In this document: piece after piece, positions 18,060 to 26,119 of the stretch
Position numbering within the stretch: the stretch's first letter is position 1
How the letters are laid out: the number at the start of each line of letters is the position of its first letter
From: an uncultured Corynebacterium sp.
GTDB taxonomy: Bacteria > Actinomycetota > Actinomycetes > Mycobacteriales > Mycobacteriaceae
Length of the DNA stretch: 64,000 nucleotides
Direction: 5' to 3'
NCBI RefSeq assembly: GCF_946221155.1
Contig: NZ_CAMIAN010000003.1
Location: forward strand, 29,153 to 93,152
Made by a program: the position numbers and the translations under genes
Notes under the pieces: generated by a model
Seen by the model: only the letters and a program-made list of their open reading frames with translations
Database searches by the model: none
What the model was told of the DNA's origin: nothing

Positions 18060-18516
18060 GGTTATTGAGGCTTTCCCCCGAGGTTCTGGTTGGTCGATTG
18101 TCCTGGTGCTGGTTCTGCTGACTTTTGGTCCTATGGCGATTTTTTCGCGGGAGTCTGCGGAAAAGCTGTGGATTATTGGGCGTATGGCGGCCTGGTTGAG
18201 GAGCCGTCAGGAGCGATCTATTAGTCGGGAGCGGACGCTTGAGGAAGCGACGGTTCGGCATTTGAAGGCGCGTATTACGTCGCTTGATACTCAGCTTGAT
18301 GAGATTCGTGTTGATTTTGATGCAGAGCGTGAGGATGCTCGGCGTCGTGAAATGAGTTTGCGGTCGGATTTGAATGAGGCCAAGGAGTACATCATTTGGG
18401 CTACTGGGTGGGCACACCAGGTTCTGACGATGCACACCTATCACGGGTGGAAGCCGCCAATCCCGCAGTGGATGACGTTTGAGCAGTGGCAGGCATCGCG
18501 CCGTAGCGGGGGTTAA
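18052..18516 (+). CDS. Phage membrane-anchored coiled-coil protein
   Basis: A 154-residue protein, last gene of the prophage. TTG 18052 lies inside the end of the upstream gene, behind a G-rich site (GAGGGGTGAGGG). One transmembrane segment (about residues 15-31) is followed by a long charged coiled coil (residues 55-120, e.g. HLKARITSLDTQLDEIRVDFD) and a Trp/Pro-rich end. The anchor plus coil design resembles spanin-like proteins in outline only; no lipobox is present. A role in the last step of lysis is a guess from position. Confidence 0.6.
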   Translation: MNEVIEAFPRGSGWSIVLVLVLLTFGPMAIFSRESAEKLWIIGRMAAWLRSRQERSISRERTLEEATVRHLKARITSLDTQLDEIRVDFDAEREDARRREMSLRSDLNEAKEYIIWATGWAHQVLTMHTYHGWKPPIPQWMTFEQWQASRRSGG

Positions 18517-18574
18517 ACGCTCTTGGTGGGGGTCTTTTTGTGGTTTCGATGCCCCTCGGGATCCTCTCATTTTG

Positions 18575-18614
18575 TGACGACATTTTGACGACAACAGGCA
18601 CTAAAACGCACTAA
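18575..18614. repeat. Paired direct repeats near the prophage end (candidate integrase arm sites)
   Basis: TGACGACA occurs at 18575-18582 and 18586-18593 (11-base period); GCACTAA occurs at 18598-18604 and 18608-18614 (10-base period). Short repeats phased by one helical turn, about 90-130 bases from the tRNA 3' end, fit arm-type binding sites of a tyrosine integrase. This is inference; the integrase gene is not in the window. Confidence 0.45.
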
Positions 18615-18650
18615 TACACACCAAAATACTGAACCCCTACAAATGGCAAA

Positions 18651-18689
18651 AACCCCGCCCTACCTGCTGTTTATGCTGGTAAGGCGGGG
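18651..18689 (-). terminator. Terminator of tRNA-Lys
   Basis: On the minus strand CCCCGCCTTACC and GGTAGGGCGGGG form a 12-pair stem with one mismatch, followed by TTTTT. It lies on the prophage side of the presumed crossover in the tRNA 3' end, so it may have arrived with the phage. Confidence 0.85.
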
Positions 18690-18700
18690 TAAGTCAAAAG

Positions 18701-18773
<73 letters not shown>

Positions 18774-19107
18774 GCGTTATTCGAAGCGCTGTGCGCCTCG
18801 GCAACGTGGAAAACTTTATACCCAGACCGCATAACAATACAAATCGCCTGGTCAGGTTAGTAAATTCATACATGTTCTAGGTGGCCTATGTGGTCATCCC
18901 GGCGCCTAGTATGTGTGCGCATGCACTGCACGTATGCCCCGCGCGGCGGCGCCAGGCGAGCGGCTCGCCGGAACCCGGCAACCGTTTATAACGTTTACGC
19001 TACGAACTGCTGGAACCCGCCAAAATGACTAACGCTCTACTACAGCCAAGCGTTATGGTTTAGGACAGTCACATTTACACACACCTTCCCCTTTCTTGGA
19101 GTTAGTC
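18774..19107. other. Intergenic region between tRNA-Lys and the L,D-transpeptidase gene
   Basis: About 330 bases without a gene. It holds the divergent tRNA-Lys promoter and presumably the + strand promoter for the transpeptidase. I see no RNA gene or confident operator. A 12-mer TTCGAAGCGCTG at 18780-18791 recurs at 21591-21602. Confidence 0.6.
18815..18842 (-). promoter_or_regulatory. Likely tRNA-Lys promoter
   Basis: On the minus strand TTGTAT (18842-18837) and TATAAA (18820-18815) are spaced by 16 bases and lie about 40 bases upstream of the tRNA 5' end, a good match to a housekeeping promoter. Confidence 0.65.
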
Positions 19108-20304
19108 TTGCGCAACACCAAGGTTTTCGGACAAACCTTCTCACGGATCACTGCGGCGTCACTCAGCATCGCCCTAGTTACCTTCACTGCATCGTGCACA
19201 ATCGACCGCGACAGCGACGAGCCGCAGATCAGCTCGAATGCCTCTACCGGCGAGAACGAGAAGAAGGAAGAAAACAAGCTGACCTCCAACGTGAAGGACG
19301 GCGACACCGACGTCGACGTCACCGAGCACGTGCAGGTCAAGGGCAACAAGAAGATCGAGAAGGTCTCCCTGACCAACGACGCAGGCGAGGAGGTCAAGGG
19401 CAAGTTCAACGAGGACAAAACCGAGTGGACCGTCCCCACCAAGCTCGGCTACTCGCGCACCTACACCCTCACGGCGAAGTCCGGCGACCAGAAGCTCGAG
19501 CAGACCTTCACCACCATGACCCCCGGCATGACGCTCAACGGCGCGCTCGCCCCGCTTGACGGGTCGACCGTGGGCATCGGCCAAACTATTTCCCTTCGTT
19601 TTGACGCCCCCGTGGAAGACCGCAAGGCAGTGGAAGACGCCATCACCGTGGAAACCACGCCCAAGGTGGAAGGTGCTTTCTACTGGATCACGGCCCAAGA
19701 GGTGCGCTGGCGCCCAGAGAAGTACTGGAAGCCTGGCACCAAGGTCAACGTGAAGGCCAACCTGTACGGCACGAAGATCGGCGAAGGCGTGTACGGCGGT
19801 GAAGATCGCAGCGCGAAGTTCACCATCGGCGATGCGATGCGTGCCATCGTGGATGACAACACCAAGATGATGACCATCAAGAAGAACGGCAAGACCGTGC
19901 AGACCATGCCGGTTTCCATGGGGCGGGACTACCAGTACCCCACGCCGAACGGCAAGTACATCATCGGCGACCAGTTCGAGACACTGACCATGGACTCTTC
20001 GACGTTCGGCCTGACGGGCGCGGGCTCGTACGTGACGGACGTGCAGTACGCGACGCAGATGAGCTACTCCGGCATTTACATCCACGCCGCGCCGTGGAGC
20101 GTGTACGCGCAAGGCAACACCAACACCTCGCACGGCTGCATCAACGTCAGCGTCGAGAATGCCGCCTGGGTGTTTAACAACATGAAGCGCGGCGACATCG
20201 TTGAGGTGAAGAACACGCAGGGGGAGGCCCTGAACGGCTCCGACGGCCTGGGCGACTGGAACATCCCGTGGAAGACCTGGAAGGCCGGGAACTCGGAGGG
20301 GTAG
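19108..20304 (+). CDS. L,D-transpeptidase lipoprotein
   Basis: A 398-residue enzyme that would form 3-3 (meso-DAP to meso-DAP) cross-links in peptidoglycan. TTG 19108 is preferred because GGAG (19098-19101) lies six bases upstream; TTG 19096 is the alternative. Residues 1-30 are a lipoprotein signal ending at TASC (Cys30). Next is an Asp/Glu/Lys-rich linker, then two Ig-like domains (about 65-250, including VRWRPEKYWKPGTKV), then a YkuD catalytic domain with HAAPWS and SHGCIN; the active Cys is near residue 344. The layout matches mycobacterial LdtMt2/LppS-type enzymes. Confidence 0.93.
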   Translation: MRNTKVFGQTFSRITAASLSIALVTFTASCTIDRDSDEPQISSNASTGENEKKEENKLTSNVKDGDTDVDVTEHVQVKGNKKIEKVSLTNDAGEEVKGKFNEDKTEWTVPTKLGYSRTYTLTAKSGDQKLEQTFTTMTPGMTLNGALAPLDGSTVGIGQTISLRFDAPVEDRKAVEDAITVETTPKVEGAFYWITAQEVRWRPEKYWKPGTKVNVKANLYGTKIGEGVYGGEDRSAKFTIGDAMRAIVDDNTKMMTIKKNGKTVQTMPVSMGRDYQYPTPNGKYIIGDQFETLTMDSSTFGLTGAGSYVTDVQYATQMSYSGIYIHAAPWSVYAQGNTNTSHGCINVSVENAAWVFNNMKRGDIVEVKNTQGEALNGSDGLGDWNIPWKTWKAGNSEG

Positions 20305-20362
20305 CTAGCGCTGGTGCTGCTGGCTAGCGTGACCCGGCGCGGTGCTGCCTAGCCTGCGCAGC

Positions 20363-21337
20363 CTAGCGCAGGCGCGCGGCGCGAGGGACGGCGCGCGCAA
20401 TGATCATCGCCTTTTCGGCTCGCGGTACCTGCACGCGGGCCGTTTTTAATTGCTCGACGGGGGTGCAGTCCAGACGCTCGTTCAACGCGGCGAACAGGTC
20501 ATGCGCGCCGAGCACCCCCACGCGGGCCGCCAGAGGCAGCAGCGCGATGGTGGTGTTCGCCTGTGCGAGCTCCGCGCGGATCTCGGCAACCAGCTCGGCC
20601 TTCGAATCCTCGGTGAGTTTCGGCAGGTAGGAGCGGTTCAGCCCGACCGTATCCTCCTGGTAGTCCCGCAGGAAATTCACCTTCTGGAAGGCGCTGCCTA
20701 GCGCGTATGCGCCTTGGTCGGTGCGGGAGCGCTGCTCTGTGGTCAGCGGGCTCCCGGCTTGCTCGGCGTGCGTGGCGAACACCGCGTTGCACATCCACCC
20801 GATCACGCCCGCGGATCCGTGCACGTAGTCGGCAAGTGGTAAGGGGTTGGAGCTAGGGGCGTCCGAACGCATGGACGCGAAGAAATCCACCGTCCAGGAT
20901 CGTTCGAACCCCGCCCAGCGTGCGGTGGTGGCGAATGCGTGTGCGATGGGGTCGGTGCTGAAGCCGGTGTCTAGCGCGGTGAGGGTGGTCTGCTCGTAGG
21001 CGTCGAGGGTCTTTGTGACGCCGCAGGCCGGCACGCCCAGCGCCTCAGCCGTACCGTCGACGATCTCATCCGCGATGCGGGCGAGCGCGTAGATGTTGCG
21101 GATGTGCAGTTTGATTGTGGGTGCGAGGAGCTCGCTGGCCAGGTAGAAGCTGGTGGAGTAGTGGCGAATGATGCGGGAGGCTGCGGCGGTGGAGGCCTGC
21201 GTGTACAGCGCGCCGGGGTCTTCGTGGATGCTGACGGCGGCGCTGGGGTGTGCGGTGGTGTTGAGGTGTGCACTGGGGTGTGCGGTGGCGCTGGCGCTGA
21301 AGCGTGCGCGGAGAGGGAGTTTGGGCAGGCGGGCCAT
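20363..21337 (-). CDS. Squalene/phytoene synthase family protein
   Basis: A 324-residue prenyl-condensing enzyme that would join two C15 or C20 diphosphates head to head. ATG 21337 is chosen; upstream codons lack coding character. The first Asp-rich motif reads ADEIVD (around residues 89-94) where many members have DDxxD. The second, NFLRDYQED then RSYLP (about 220-238), is well kept. No desaturase or other carotenoid gene lies nearby, so the product is unclear: phytoene synthase needs a partner elsewhere, or the enzyme makes another C30/C40 lipid. The first about 40 residues are Ala/His/Pro-rich and not part of the fold. Confidence 0.8.
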   Translation of the reverse strand: MARLPKLPLRARFSASATAHPSAHLNTTAHPSAAVSIHEDPGALYTQASTAAASRIIRHYSTSFYLASELLAPTIKLHIRNIYALARIADEIVDGTAEALGVPACGVTKTLDAYEQTTLTALDTGFSTDPIAHAFATTARWAGFERSWTVDFFASMRSDAPSSNPLPLADYVHGSAGVIGWMCNAVFATHAEQAGSPLTTEQRSRTDQGAYALGSAFQKVNFLRDYQEDTVGLNRSYLPKLTEDSKAELVAEIRAELAQANTTIALLPLAARVGVLGAHDLFAALNERLDCTPVEQLKTARVQVPRAEKAMIIARAVPRAARLR

Positions 21338-21648
21338 GCTGATTAATGCTAGTCCACGGGGGTTCAGGGGCTGGGGAGTGCCCTGGGGAGTCCAAATGTC
21401 CCAAATTCCAGCTCTTAAAACATAACTATTCTGTTTGCGCAGGTCAGAGGGGGTGGGATTTTGGCGGAAATTCTGCATTTCGCAATAACTCGATGATTTG
21501 GGACATTCACCTTTTAGAGGGAGGGCGAAGCCCGCTGAAGAATTCCACTAAGGCGTACCCGTTAGGGCATACCGTGGAATAAAGCGTGTTTTCGAAGCGC
21601 TGAAAACTAAGAAGGCTACGATAGCAACGGCAAAGAAAGGCAAGCATC
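21338..21648. other. Intergenic region upstream of the copper chaperone gene
   Basis: About 310 bases between divergent genes. It must contain both promoters; I do not see a clear -35/-10 pair or a CsoR-type palindrome. The 12-mer TTCGAAGCGCTG is at 21591-21602. Confidence 0.5.
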
Positions 21649-21867
21649 ATGAGCACATACACCTACAACGTCACTGGAATGAGCTGCGGACACTGCGAAA
21701 ACGCCGTCAAGGAGGAAGTTTCTAACCTTCCGGGTGTCACGAACATTGAGGTCAGCGCCGACAAGGGGCTGCTGACGTTCGAGCACGACGGGGCAGCAGG
21801 GGAGCTCACGGATCAGCAGGTCATCGACGCAGTCGACGAGGCCGGCTACGAAGCCACCCGCGCGTAG
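21649..21867 (+). CDS. copZ: Copper chaperone, heavy-metal-associated domain
   Basis: A 72-residue single HMA domain. The metal-binding loop GMSCGHCENA gives the CxxC pair at Cys14 and Cys17, followed by the usual helix and the final DEAGYEATRA. It would carry Cu(I) to an export ATPase or sensor; none is encoded next to it. GAAAGGCAAG before the ATG supplies the ribosome site. The CopD-CtaG fusion gene 12 kb away is the other copper gene in the window. Confidence 0.92.
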   Translation: MSTYTYNVTGMSCGHCENAVKEEVSNLPGVTNIEVSADKGLLTFEHDGAAGELTDQQVIDAVDEAGYEATRA

Positions 21868-21954
21868 CGTTCCGCCGCACAGGGCAGGGGGATGCGGAGG
21901 CGAGGGAGCGCGGCGAGGCGGATGCGCGCCCCAAGGGGAGTGTAGCCCCCACAG

Positions 21955-22458
21955 CTAGAAGGGGCGCAGCCCCGCAATGCTGTAGAACTGGTGGCCCAGG
22001 AAAAGCAACGCCGAGTCTTCGGAGATCTTCGAGACGTCCAGTACCTCCGCCGCCACCAGCGTAGATTCCCCCGCGCGGGCCGTATCCGAAATGCGCGCCC
22101 GCATCACGGCCCGGGAGTTGGGCAGTAGCGGCTCGCCCGTCTCGGCAGTCACCCACCCTTGAGATTCCGCGAAGCGGTCCGCGCCCGAGGTGGCGAAAGA
22201 GTGCGCGATGGGGGACTGGGCGTCATTAAGAAAGTGCACCAACATGCTGCTCGACCGCAACAATTTACCTGCCGAGCCCGTGCGCTTCATCAGCGAGAAA
22301 CTGATCGACAGTGGATCGAGCGACAGAGAAGAGACGGATGATGCGGTCAGGCCGACGGGCTCGCCGTCGACGGTCGCGGTGATGAGCGTTACCCCCGCCG
22401 GATGTCCGCGGAAGACATCTCGAAACGCTGCTTCAAGATCGGTGTTACTCATTAGCAT
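21955..22458 (-). CDS. Flavin reductase-like domain protein
   Basis: A 167-residue protein of the FMN-binding split-barrel type that reduces flavin with NAD(P)H, often to feed a monooxygenase. Signature stretches are HPAGVTLITATVDGEPVGLTASS near the start, SLDPLSISFSLMKRTGSAG, and a final LLFLGHQFYSI. ATG 22458 has AAAGG seven bases upstream; a longer frame would run into tRNA-His. No partner oxygenase is adjacent. Confidence 0.85.
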   Translation of the reverse strand: MLMSNTDLEAAFRDVFRGHPAGVTLITATVDGEPVGLTASSVSSLSLDPLSISFSLMKRTGSAGKLLRSSSMLVHFLNDAQSPIAHSFATSGADRFAESQGWVTAETGEPLLPNSRAVMRARISDTARAGESTLVAAEVLDVSKISEDSALLFLGHQFYSIAGLRPF

Positions 22459-22482
22459 CACTAGACCTTTAGAAAAATTTGG

Positions 22483-22556
22483 GGTGACTGACGGGACTCG
22501 AACCCGCGACACCTAGGATCACAACCTAGTGCTCTACCAGCTGAACTACAGTCACC
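22483..22556 (-). tRNA. tRNA-His (GTG anticodon)
   Basis: Minus-strand cloverleaf of 74 nt with the extra G-1 typical of tRNA-His: acceptor GGTGACTG pairs with CAGTCACC, anticodon loop TTGTGAT and T-arm GCGGG-TTCGAGT-CCCGT. Confidence 0.97.
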
Positions 22557-22640
22557 ATTGCTGTTGAAAACAGCGGATTTCATGTTAGCCCACGCCCTGC
22601 GCCTTAACCAAAAGGCCAGTTCGCGAGGGGTAAAACTGAG

Positions 22641-23273
22641 TTAGATAGGGAAGCGCTCCGTCGCTGCCTTTGCCGCGGCTGTCGCGTCCGCGTTCGACGG
22701 GTCGGCCTCCACCAGCATCGCGCGGCGGTAGTAATCCAGCTCGCGGATGGATTCCTTGATGTCCGCCAGCGCGCGGTGCGCCATGCCCTTCGCGGGCTGG
22801 CCGTTGTACACGTGCGGGTACCAGCGGCGGGCAAGCTCCTTCAGGCTGGAGACGTCGATCATGCGGTAGTGCAGGTACTGGTCCAGGTGTGGCATGTAGC
22901 GGTTGATGAACTTCCGGTCCGCGCTGATGGTGTTGCCGGCCAGCGGCGCCACTCCTGCGGTGGGCACGTGCTTCTTCACGTAGTCGAGCACCTGCTCCTC
23001 GGCTTCTTCCAGCGTGATGTCGGAAGCGCGGATCTGTTCCGTCAGGCCGGACTCGCCGTGCATCTTCGTTACGACGGCGTCCATGCGGGCGAGGTCGCGT
23101 TCAGTCGCGTGAATCACCAGGTCCAGCCCCTCGTCGAGTGGCGTGAGGTCCGCATCCGTCACAATCACCGCAATCTCGACGAGCACGTGCTGGTCCGGGT
23201 CGAGGCCCGTCATTTCGCAGTCGACCCACACGAGTCGATCGTTCTTGGCAACTTGATTCGGGGTGGTGTTCAC
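22641..23273 (-). CDS. orn: Oligoribonuclease
   Basis: A 210-residue 3'-5' exonuclease that degrades 2-5 nt RNAs, including pGpG from cyclic-di-GMP turnover. DEDDh residues are visible: [10 protein letters not shown] near the start, an Asp in [13 protein letters not shown], and [10 protein letters not shown] with the catalytic His and Asp. Length is slightly above the usual 180-200 because of a short Ala/Thr-rich end. The ATG is the first start after a cluster of stops. Confidence 0.96.
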   Translation of the reverse strand: MNTTPNQVAKNDRLVWVDCEMTGLDPDQHVLVEIAVIVTDADLTPLDEGLDLVIHATERDLARMDAVVTKMHGESGLTEQIRASDITLEEAEEQVLDYVKKHVPTAGVAPLAGNTISADRKFINRYMPHLDQYLHYRMIDVSSLKELARRWYPHVYNGQPAKGMAHRALADIKESIRELDYYRRAMLVEADPSNADATAAAKAATERFPI

Positions 23274-23331
23274 GGATGTTCCTTTCTGTTGTTGATAATT
23301 CTATGTCTTTTTTGGTGACGCCCCTTCGGAA

Positions 23332-24246
23332 TCAGTCGCTTTCGGTTGCCATTTGGGCGTAGAACTTACCCACGATCGGTGCAGTGACCTTCCGCGGCAG
23401 GTACGTGGATACGAAATTCATGGCCTTGGACAGCGGGCCGGGGACTACGCGGAGTTTGTTCTTGGACAGGGCAGTCAGGGTGTCGATGGCGCAGTCTTCG
23501 TAGGTGGTCCAGAGGAAATCCGGGACGGCATCGTCTACTTCGGTGAGCTGCTCGTCTTCCTTGCGGGCCTCGCGCACCGGGCCGGGTGCCAGCAGGGTGC
23601 ACTTAATGCCGTGATCCTTGAGCTCGTAGTGCAGGGACTCGGTGAAGGTGTTGACCATCGCCTTGGTGCCGACGTAGGTGGCGTTTCCGGGGATGGCCAT
23701 GTTGCCGGCGGCGGAACCGACGTTGACGATGCCGCCCTCGCCACGTTCCAGCATGCCGGGCAGCACGGCCTGGGTGAGCTCGTAAAGCGCGGTGGCGTTG
23801 AGCTCGAATTGCAGGCGCTCGTAATCCCAGTCGAGGTCCTTGAACTGGCCGAAGGTAGCAATGCCCGCGGAGTTGATGATGATGCTAACCGGGGTGGTGC
23901 GCAGCTCTTCCAGCAGCTCTGCGCGGGCGGGCGCATCCGCCAGGTCGACGGAGCGGATCTGCACGTCGCGGTTCGGGAATGCGTCCGCGATCTCCTGCAT
24001 GGGGGCCACGGTGCGGGCGACCAGGAGCAGGTCGTAGCCGCGCCGGGCGAGCTCCTCGGCGATGGCCTTGCCGATGCCGGAAGAAGCGCCGGTGATTACG
24101 GCGTAGGAGCCCGGGGCGGGGGCGGGGAGGTCGAGCTCCTCGGACTTTTGGGACTTGCCCAGGCCGAACGGCAGCGGGACGGGGAGCTGCTCCAGGGGGA
24201 GGGAACGGAGGGCGTCAATAGGGTTAAAACGGCTATTCGCAGTCAT
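23332..24246 (-). CDS. Short-chain dehydrogenase/reductase
   Basis: A 304-residue NAD(P)-dependent oxidoreductase. After about 45 residues of leader come the nucleotide motif TGASSGIGKA, the NSAG motif, catalytic Ser in VNVGSAAGN and YVGTK as the YxxxK pair. The C-terminal about 80 residues (LTALSKNKLRVVPGPLSKAMNFVSTYLP) resemble DltE/YqjQ-type SDRs that act on lipid or acyl substrates near the membrane. ATG 24246 is used; ATG 24258 four codons earlier is possible. Neither has a strong ribosome site. Substrate unknown. Confidence 0.9.
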   Translation of the reverse strand: MTANSRFNPIDALRSLPLEQLPVPLPFGLGKSQKSEELDLPAPAPGSYAVITGASSGIGKAIAEELARRGYDLLLVARTVAPMQEIADAFPNRDVQIRSVDLADAPARAELLEELRTTPVSIIINSAGIATFGQFKDLDWDYERLQFELNATALYELTQAVLPGMLERGEGGIVNVGSAAGNMAIPGNATYVGTKAMVNTFTESLHYELKDHGIKCTLLAPGPVREARKEDEQLTEVDDAVPDFLWTTYEDCAIDTLTALSKNKLRVVPGPLSKAMNFVSTYLPRKVTAPIVGKFYAQMATESD

Positions 24247-24368
24247 GGCTACAACCATAGCGGGCGGTGCGGACAGGGGGTTTAGATTTCAGAGTTGGGT
24301 GCGGCTGAGACCGATTTTGGCGAGGGGATGATGTAGGTGATCAGCGGGAATGGCAGAACGGTCACACC

Positions 24369-24770
24369 TTAGGCGGCGACCAGTAGGGAGCGAAGGTCGG
24401 CGGTCATAGCATCCTGACCTACCACGATGTTCGTCACGGTGACTACGATCGGCAGACCTGTTGCGTCATAGTGCGCCCGTTTCAGCTAGCGGTAGGCCTC
24501 GGAACGTAGACCGAACCGGGTTCTTCGTCCGCGAAGACGGGCAAGTTGCGGTCTGTAAGGGTCACTTTCTAGTTCGATGGCGCTTTCTTTGACCTTCACC
24601 AAGTCACGGCCGACAAGAGGACGTGCTGTGGTCTTGCAGGTAGGCGGCGCTTCGAGGAAGGGCAGTGGGGCACCAGTCGGGAACCTATTGCAGGACAGTA
24701 CGTTGGCAGGGAATGAGCTCACCGGTGGGGGACATACTTGACATCGCGTCTTACCTATGGTGTGGGACAC
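24369..24770 (-). pseudogene. Decayed gene fragment, perhaps a regulator C-terminus
   Basis: One minus-strand frame is open from 24770 and is broken only by TAG at 24486-24488, then continues to TAA at 24369-24371. The last part, RAHYDATGLPIVVTVTNIVVGQ, looks like the end of a UTRA ligand-binding domain of GntR regulators, but this is a weak resemblance. No DNA-binding N-terminus is seen. It marks the left boundary of the accessory island. No other gene was found between 24247 and 24788. Confidence 0.4.
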
Positions 24771-24788
24771 GTAATGGGTGTTATTTTT

Positions 24789-25274
24789 CTAGATAAAACT
24801 GATCTGGGTTTGTATGGGAGGTGGTGATGGAGGCTCTGAAACTGTGATGCCGTCTACATTTTTAGCGTTGTTGATGAGCTGGTTGTCGTGCGTGTACAGA
24901 TAATCGCACTCTGCTTCAACGGCCGAAGCCAGGATAGTTGCGTCCGCGGGCTTTAGTAGATATTGATTGCAATAGTCTTGGGCTCGTAACATTACTCTCC
25001 GATTTACTTCAACCCAAAGTGCATTGCAGCTATCGAAATACTCCTTAGCTAAATCGATGTATTGGTTACTAATAGGAGCTACGTTAGATCCGTTTCGCAT
25101 GGCGGGGGTCCCGACCGTTTCGATGCCTACAACGGTGGGGAGAACTAGCTGAATATCGGGGTTGTTTAGAACCGCCTGTGTGCGATCGTTCAAATCGTCA
25201 TCCTGGTCCAGAAAGATGCTCACCAGCAAGTTCGTGTCTACAGCGACCCGTAAGGCGGGTTTGTTAGATGACAT
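24789..25274 (-). CDS. PIN-domain nuclease, likely toxin
   Basis: A 161-residue PIN-fold protein with the acidic metal-binding set in place: Asp13 in AVDTNLL, Glu52 in GIETVG, Asp111 in KPADATILASAVE and Asp130 in YTHDNQLI. VapC-like toxins of this fold cut tRNA or rRNA. The Pro-rich end (SEPPSPPPIQTQ) is unusual for VapC, and the length exceeds the typical 125-145. It starts three bases after the stop of the 264-residue partner, so the two are surely cotranscribed and coupled. Confidence 0.85.
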   Translation of the reverse strand: MSSNKPALRVAVDTNLLVSIFLDQDDDLNDRTQAVLNNPDIQLVLPTVVGIETVGTPAMRNGSNVAPISNQYIDLAKEYFDSCNALWVEVNRRVMLRAQDYCNQYLLKPADATILASAVEAECDYLYTHDNQLINNAKNVDGITVSEPPSPPPIQTQISFI

Positions 25275-25277
25275 TTC

Positions 25278-26072
25278 TTACTTTCGTTTCCCGTTCACTT
25301 CGTCGTATCCCTCGCCCCGTATTGCGGCCATAATGCTCTCGGTTGTCGCACCCTCCCTGGCTAGGTCTCGCCAGATTCCTCTGGGATTAATGTTATCCGC
25401 TGGGCGATTCAGTGCTTCAACCGTTTTCGCGTCGATTTCTTCCGCCCGGTTCGATTCTGGATGCCGAGTTAGAATCCCCGAAATCTCGACTCTTTGTCGC
25501 AAATGACTACGTATCTCCTCGTCAAGATCCTCATTGAAATTCACCTTAACTTCATTGTCAGATAGCGACTCTCGCAATTTTGCCACCAATCCCCTCTGTG
25601 TTACCTGGTAGCTATATAGCTCGCCAATGACAGAACCGATGGTGATGGGCGTTTTTTGAAGCGCCTCTTTTACTGAAGAAATAAGCTCTGCATCTAGAGA
25701 GTTTCTTACCGAGCCATTCGATTGCAGGAGTTCAACTGAATCCACCCCGTCACGATTCGACAGCTGTGCCAACTGTTTGACGATTTTTGCCTCTTTAGAG
25801 GTCCAACCAGATGGTATTGTCTTTCGAGTACGGATGTGTTCTATGCCAGTAGATACGCGAGCTGAGAGACAGTCGGTAACTAGGATGCCGGTGACCGAGC
25901 TGCCTTCTTCCAATTTCCCCATCTTGACAGGAGAATTCTCTGGACTGAAGCTGACAACTAGCTTCCGGAGGAGGTCTAGGCCTTTAACTACAGTCGTTGC
26001 ATCGATGGAGTTAAGGTCACCATTTAGCTTCAGGTCCAGACTCAAATCGTTGGTTACTGCCTTGCGGTTCAT
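25278..26072 (-). CDS. Uncharacterised partner of the PIN nuclease, candidate antitoxin
   Basis: A 264-residue protein I do not recognise. ATG 26072 has a perfect AAAGGAGG (26085-26078) five bases upstream. The N-terminal about 60 residues look like alternating strand and helix (LSLDLKLNGDLNSIDATTVVKGLDLLRKLV), the middle is helical, residues about 145-215 look like a small beta-barrel (ITIGSVIGELYSYQ, then VEISGILTRHPES), and the last 35 residues are a charged helix and tail (WRDLAREGATTESIMAAIRGEGYDE). It is far larger than VapB-type antitoxins. Order, spacing and the operator-like dyad upstream suggest antitoxin plus autoregulator; this is inference. Confidence 0.6.
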   Translation of the reverse strand: MNRKAVTNDLSLDLKLNGDLNSIDATTVVKGLDLLRKLVVSFSPENSPVKMGKLEEGSSVTGILVTDCLSARVSTGIEHIRTRKTIPSGWTSKEAKIVKQLAQLSNRDGVDSVELLQSNGSVRNSLDAELISSVKEALQKTPITIGSVIGELYSYQVTQRGLVAKLRESLSDNEVKVNFNEDLDEEIRSHLRQRVEISGILTRHPESNRAEEIDAKTVEALNRPADNINPRGIWRDLAREGATTESIMAAIRGEGYDEVNGKRK

Positions 26073-26099
26073 GTTCACCTCCTTTCGGTGCCGGGGTAC

Positions 26100-26119
26100 G
26101 GATTCTACAGTGGGAATCC
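26100..26119 (-). promoter_or_regulatory. Operator-like dyad over the -10 of the PIN operon
   Basis: GGATTC (26100-26105) and GAATCC (26114-26119) form a perfect 6-8-6 inverted repeat. On the minus strand it overlaps TAGAAT (26107-26102), a good -10 placed about 17 bases before the AAAGGAGG of the 264-residue gene. Such a site fits autorepression of a toxin-antitoxin unit. Confidence 0.5.

Noticed and set aside
18780..21602. 12-mer TTCGAAGCGCTG at 18780 and 21591
   Set aside because: Only two copies, at different distances from genes, and a partly palindromic composition; chance is likely.
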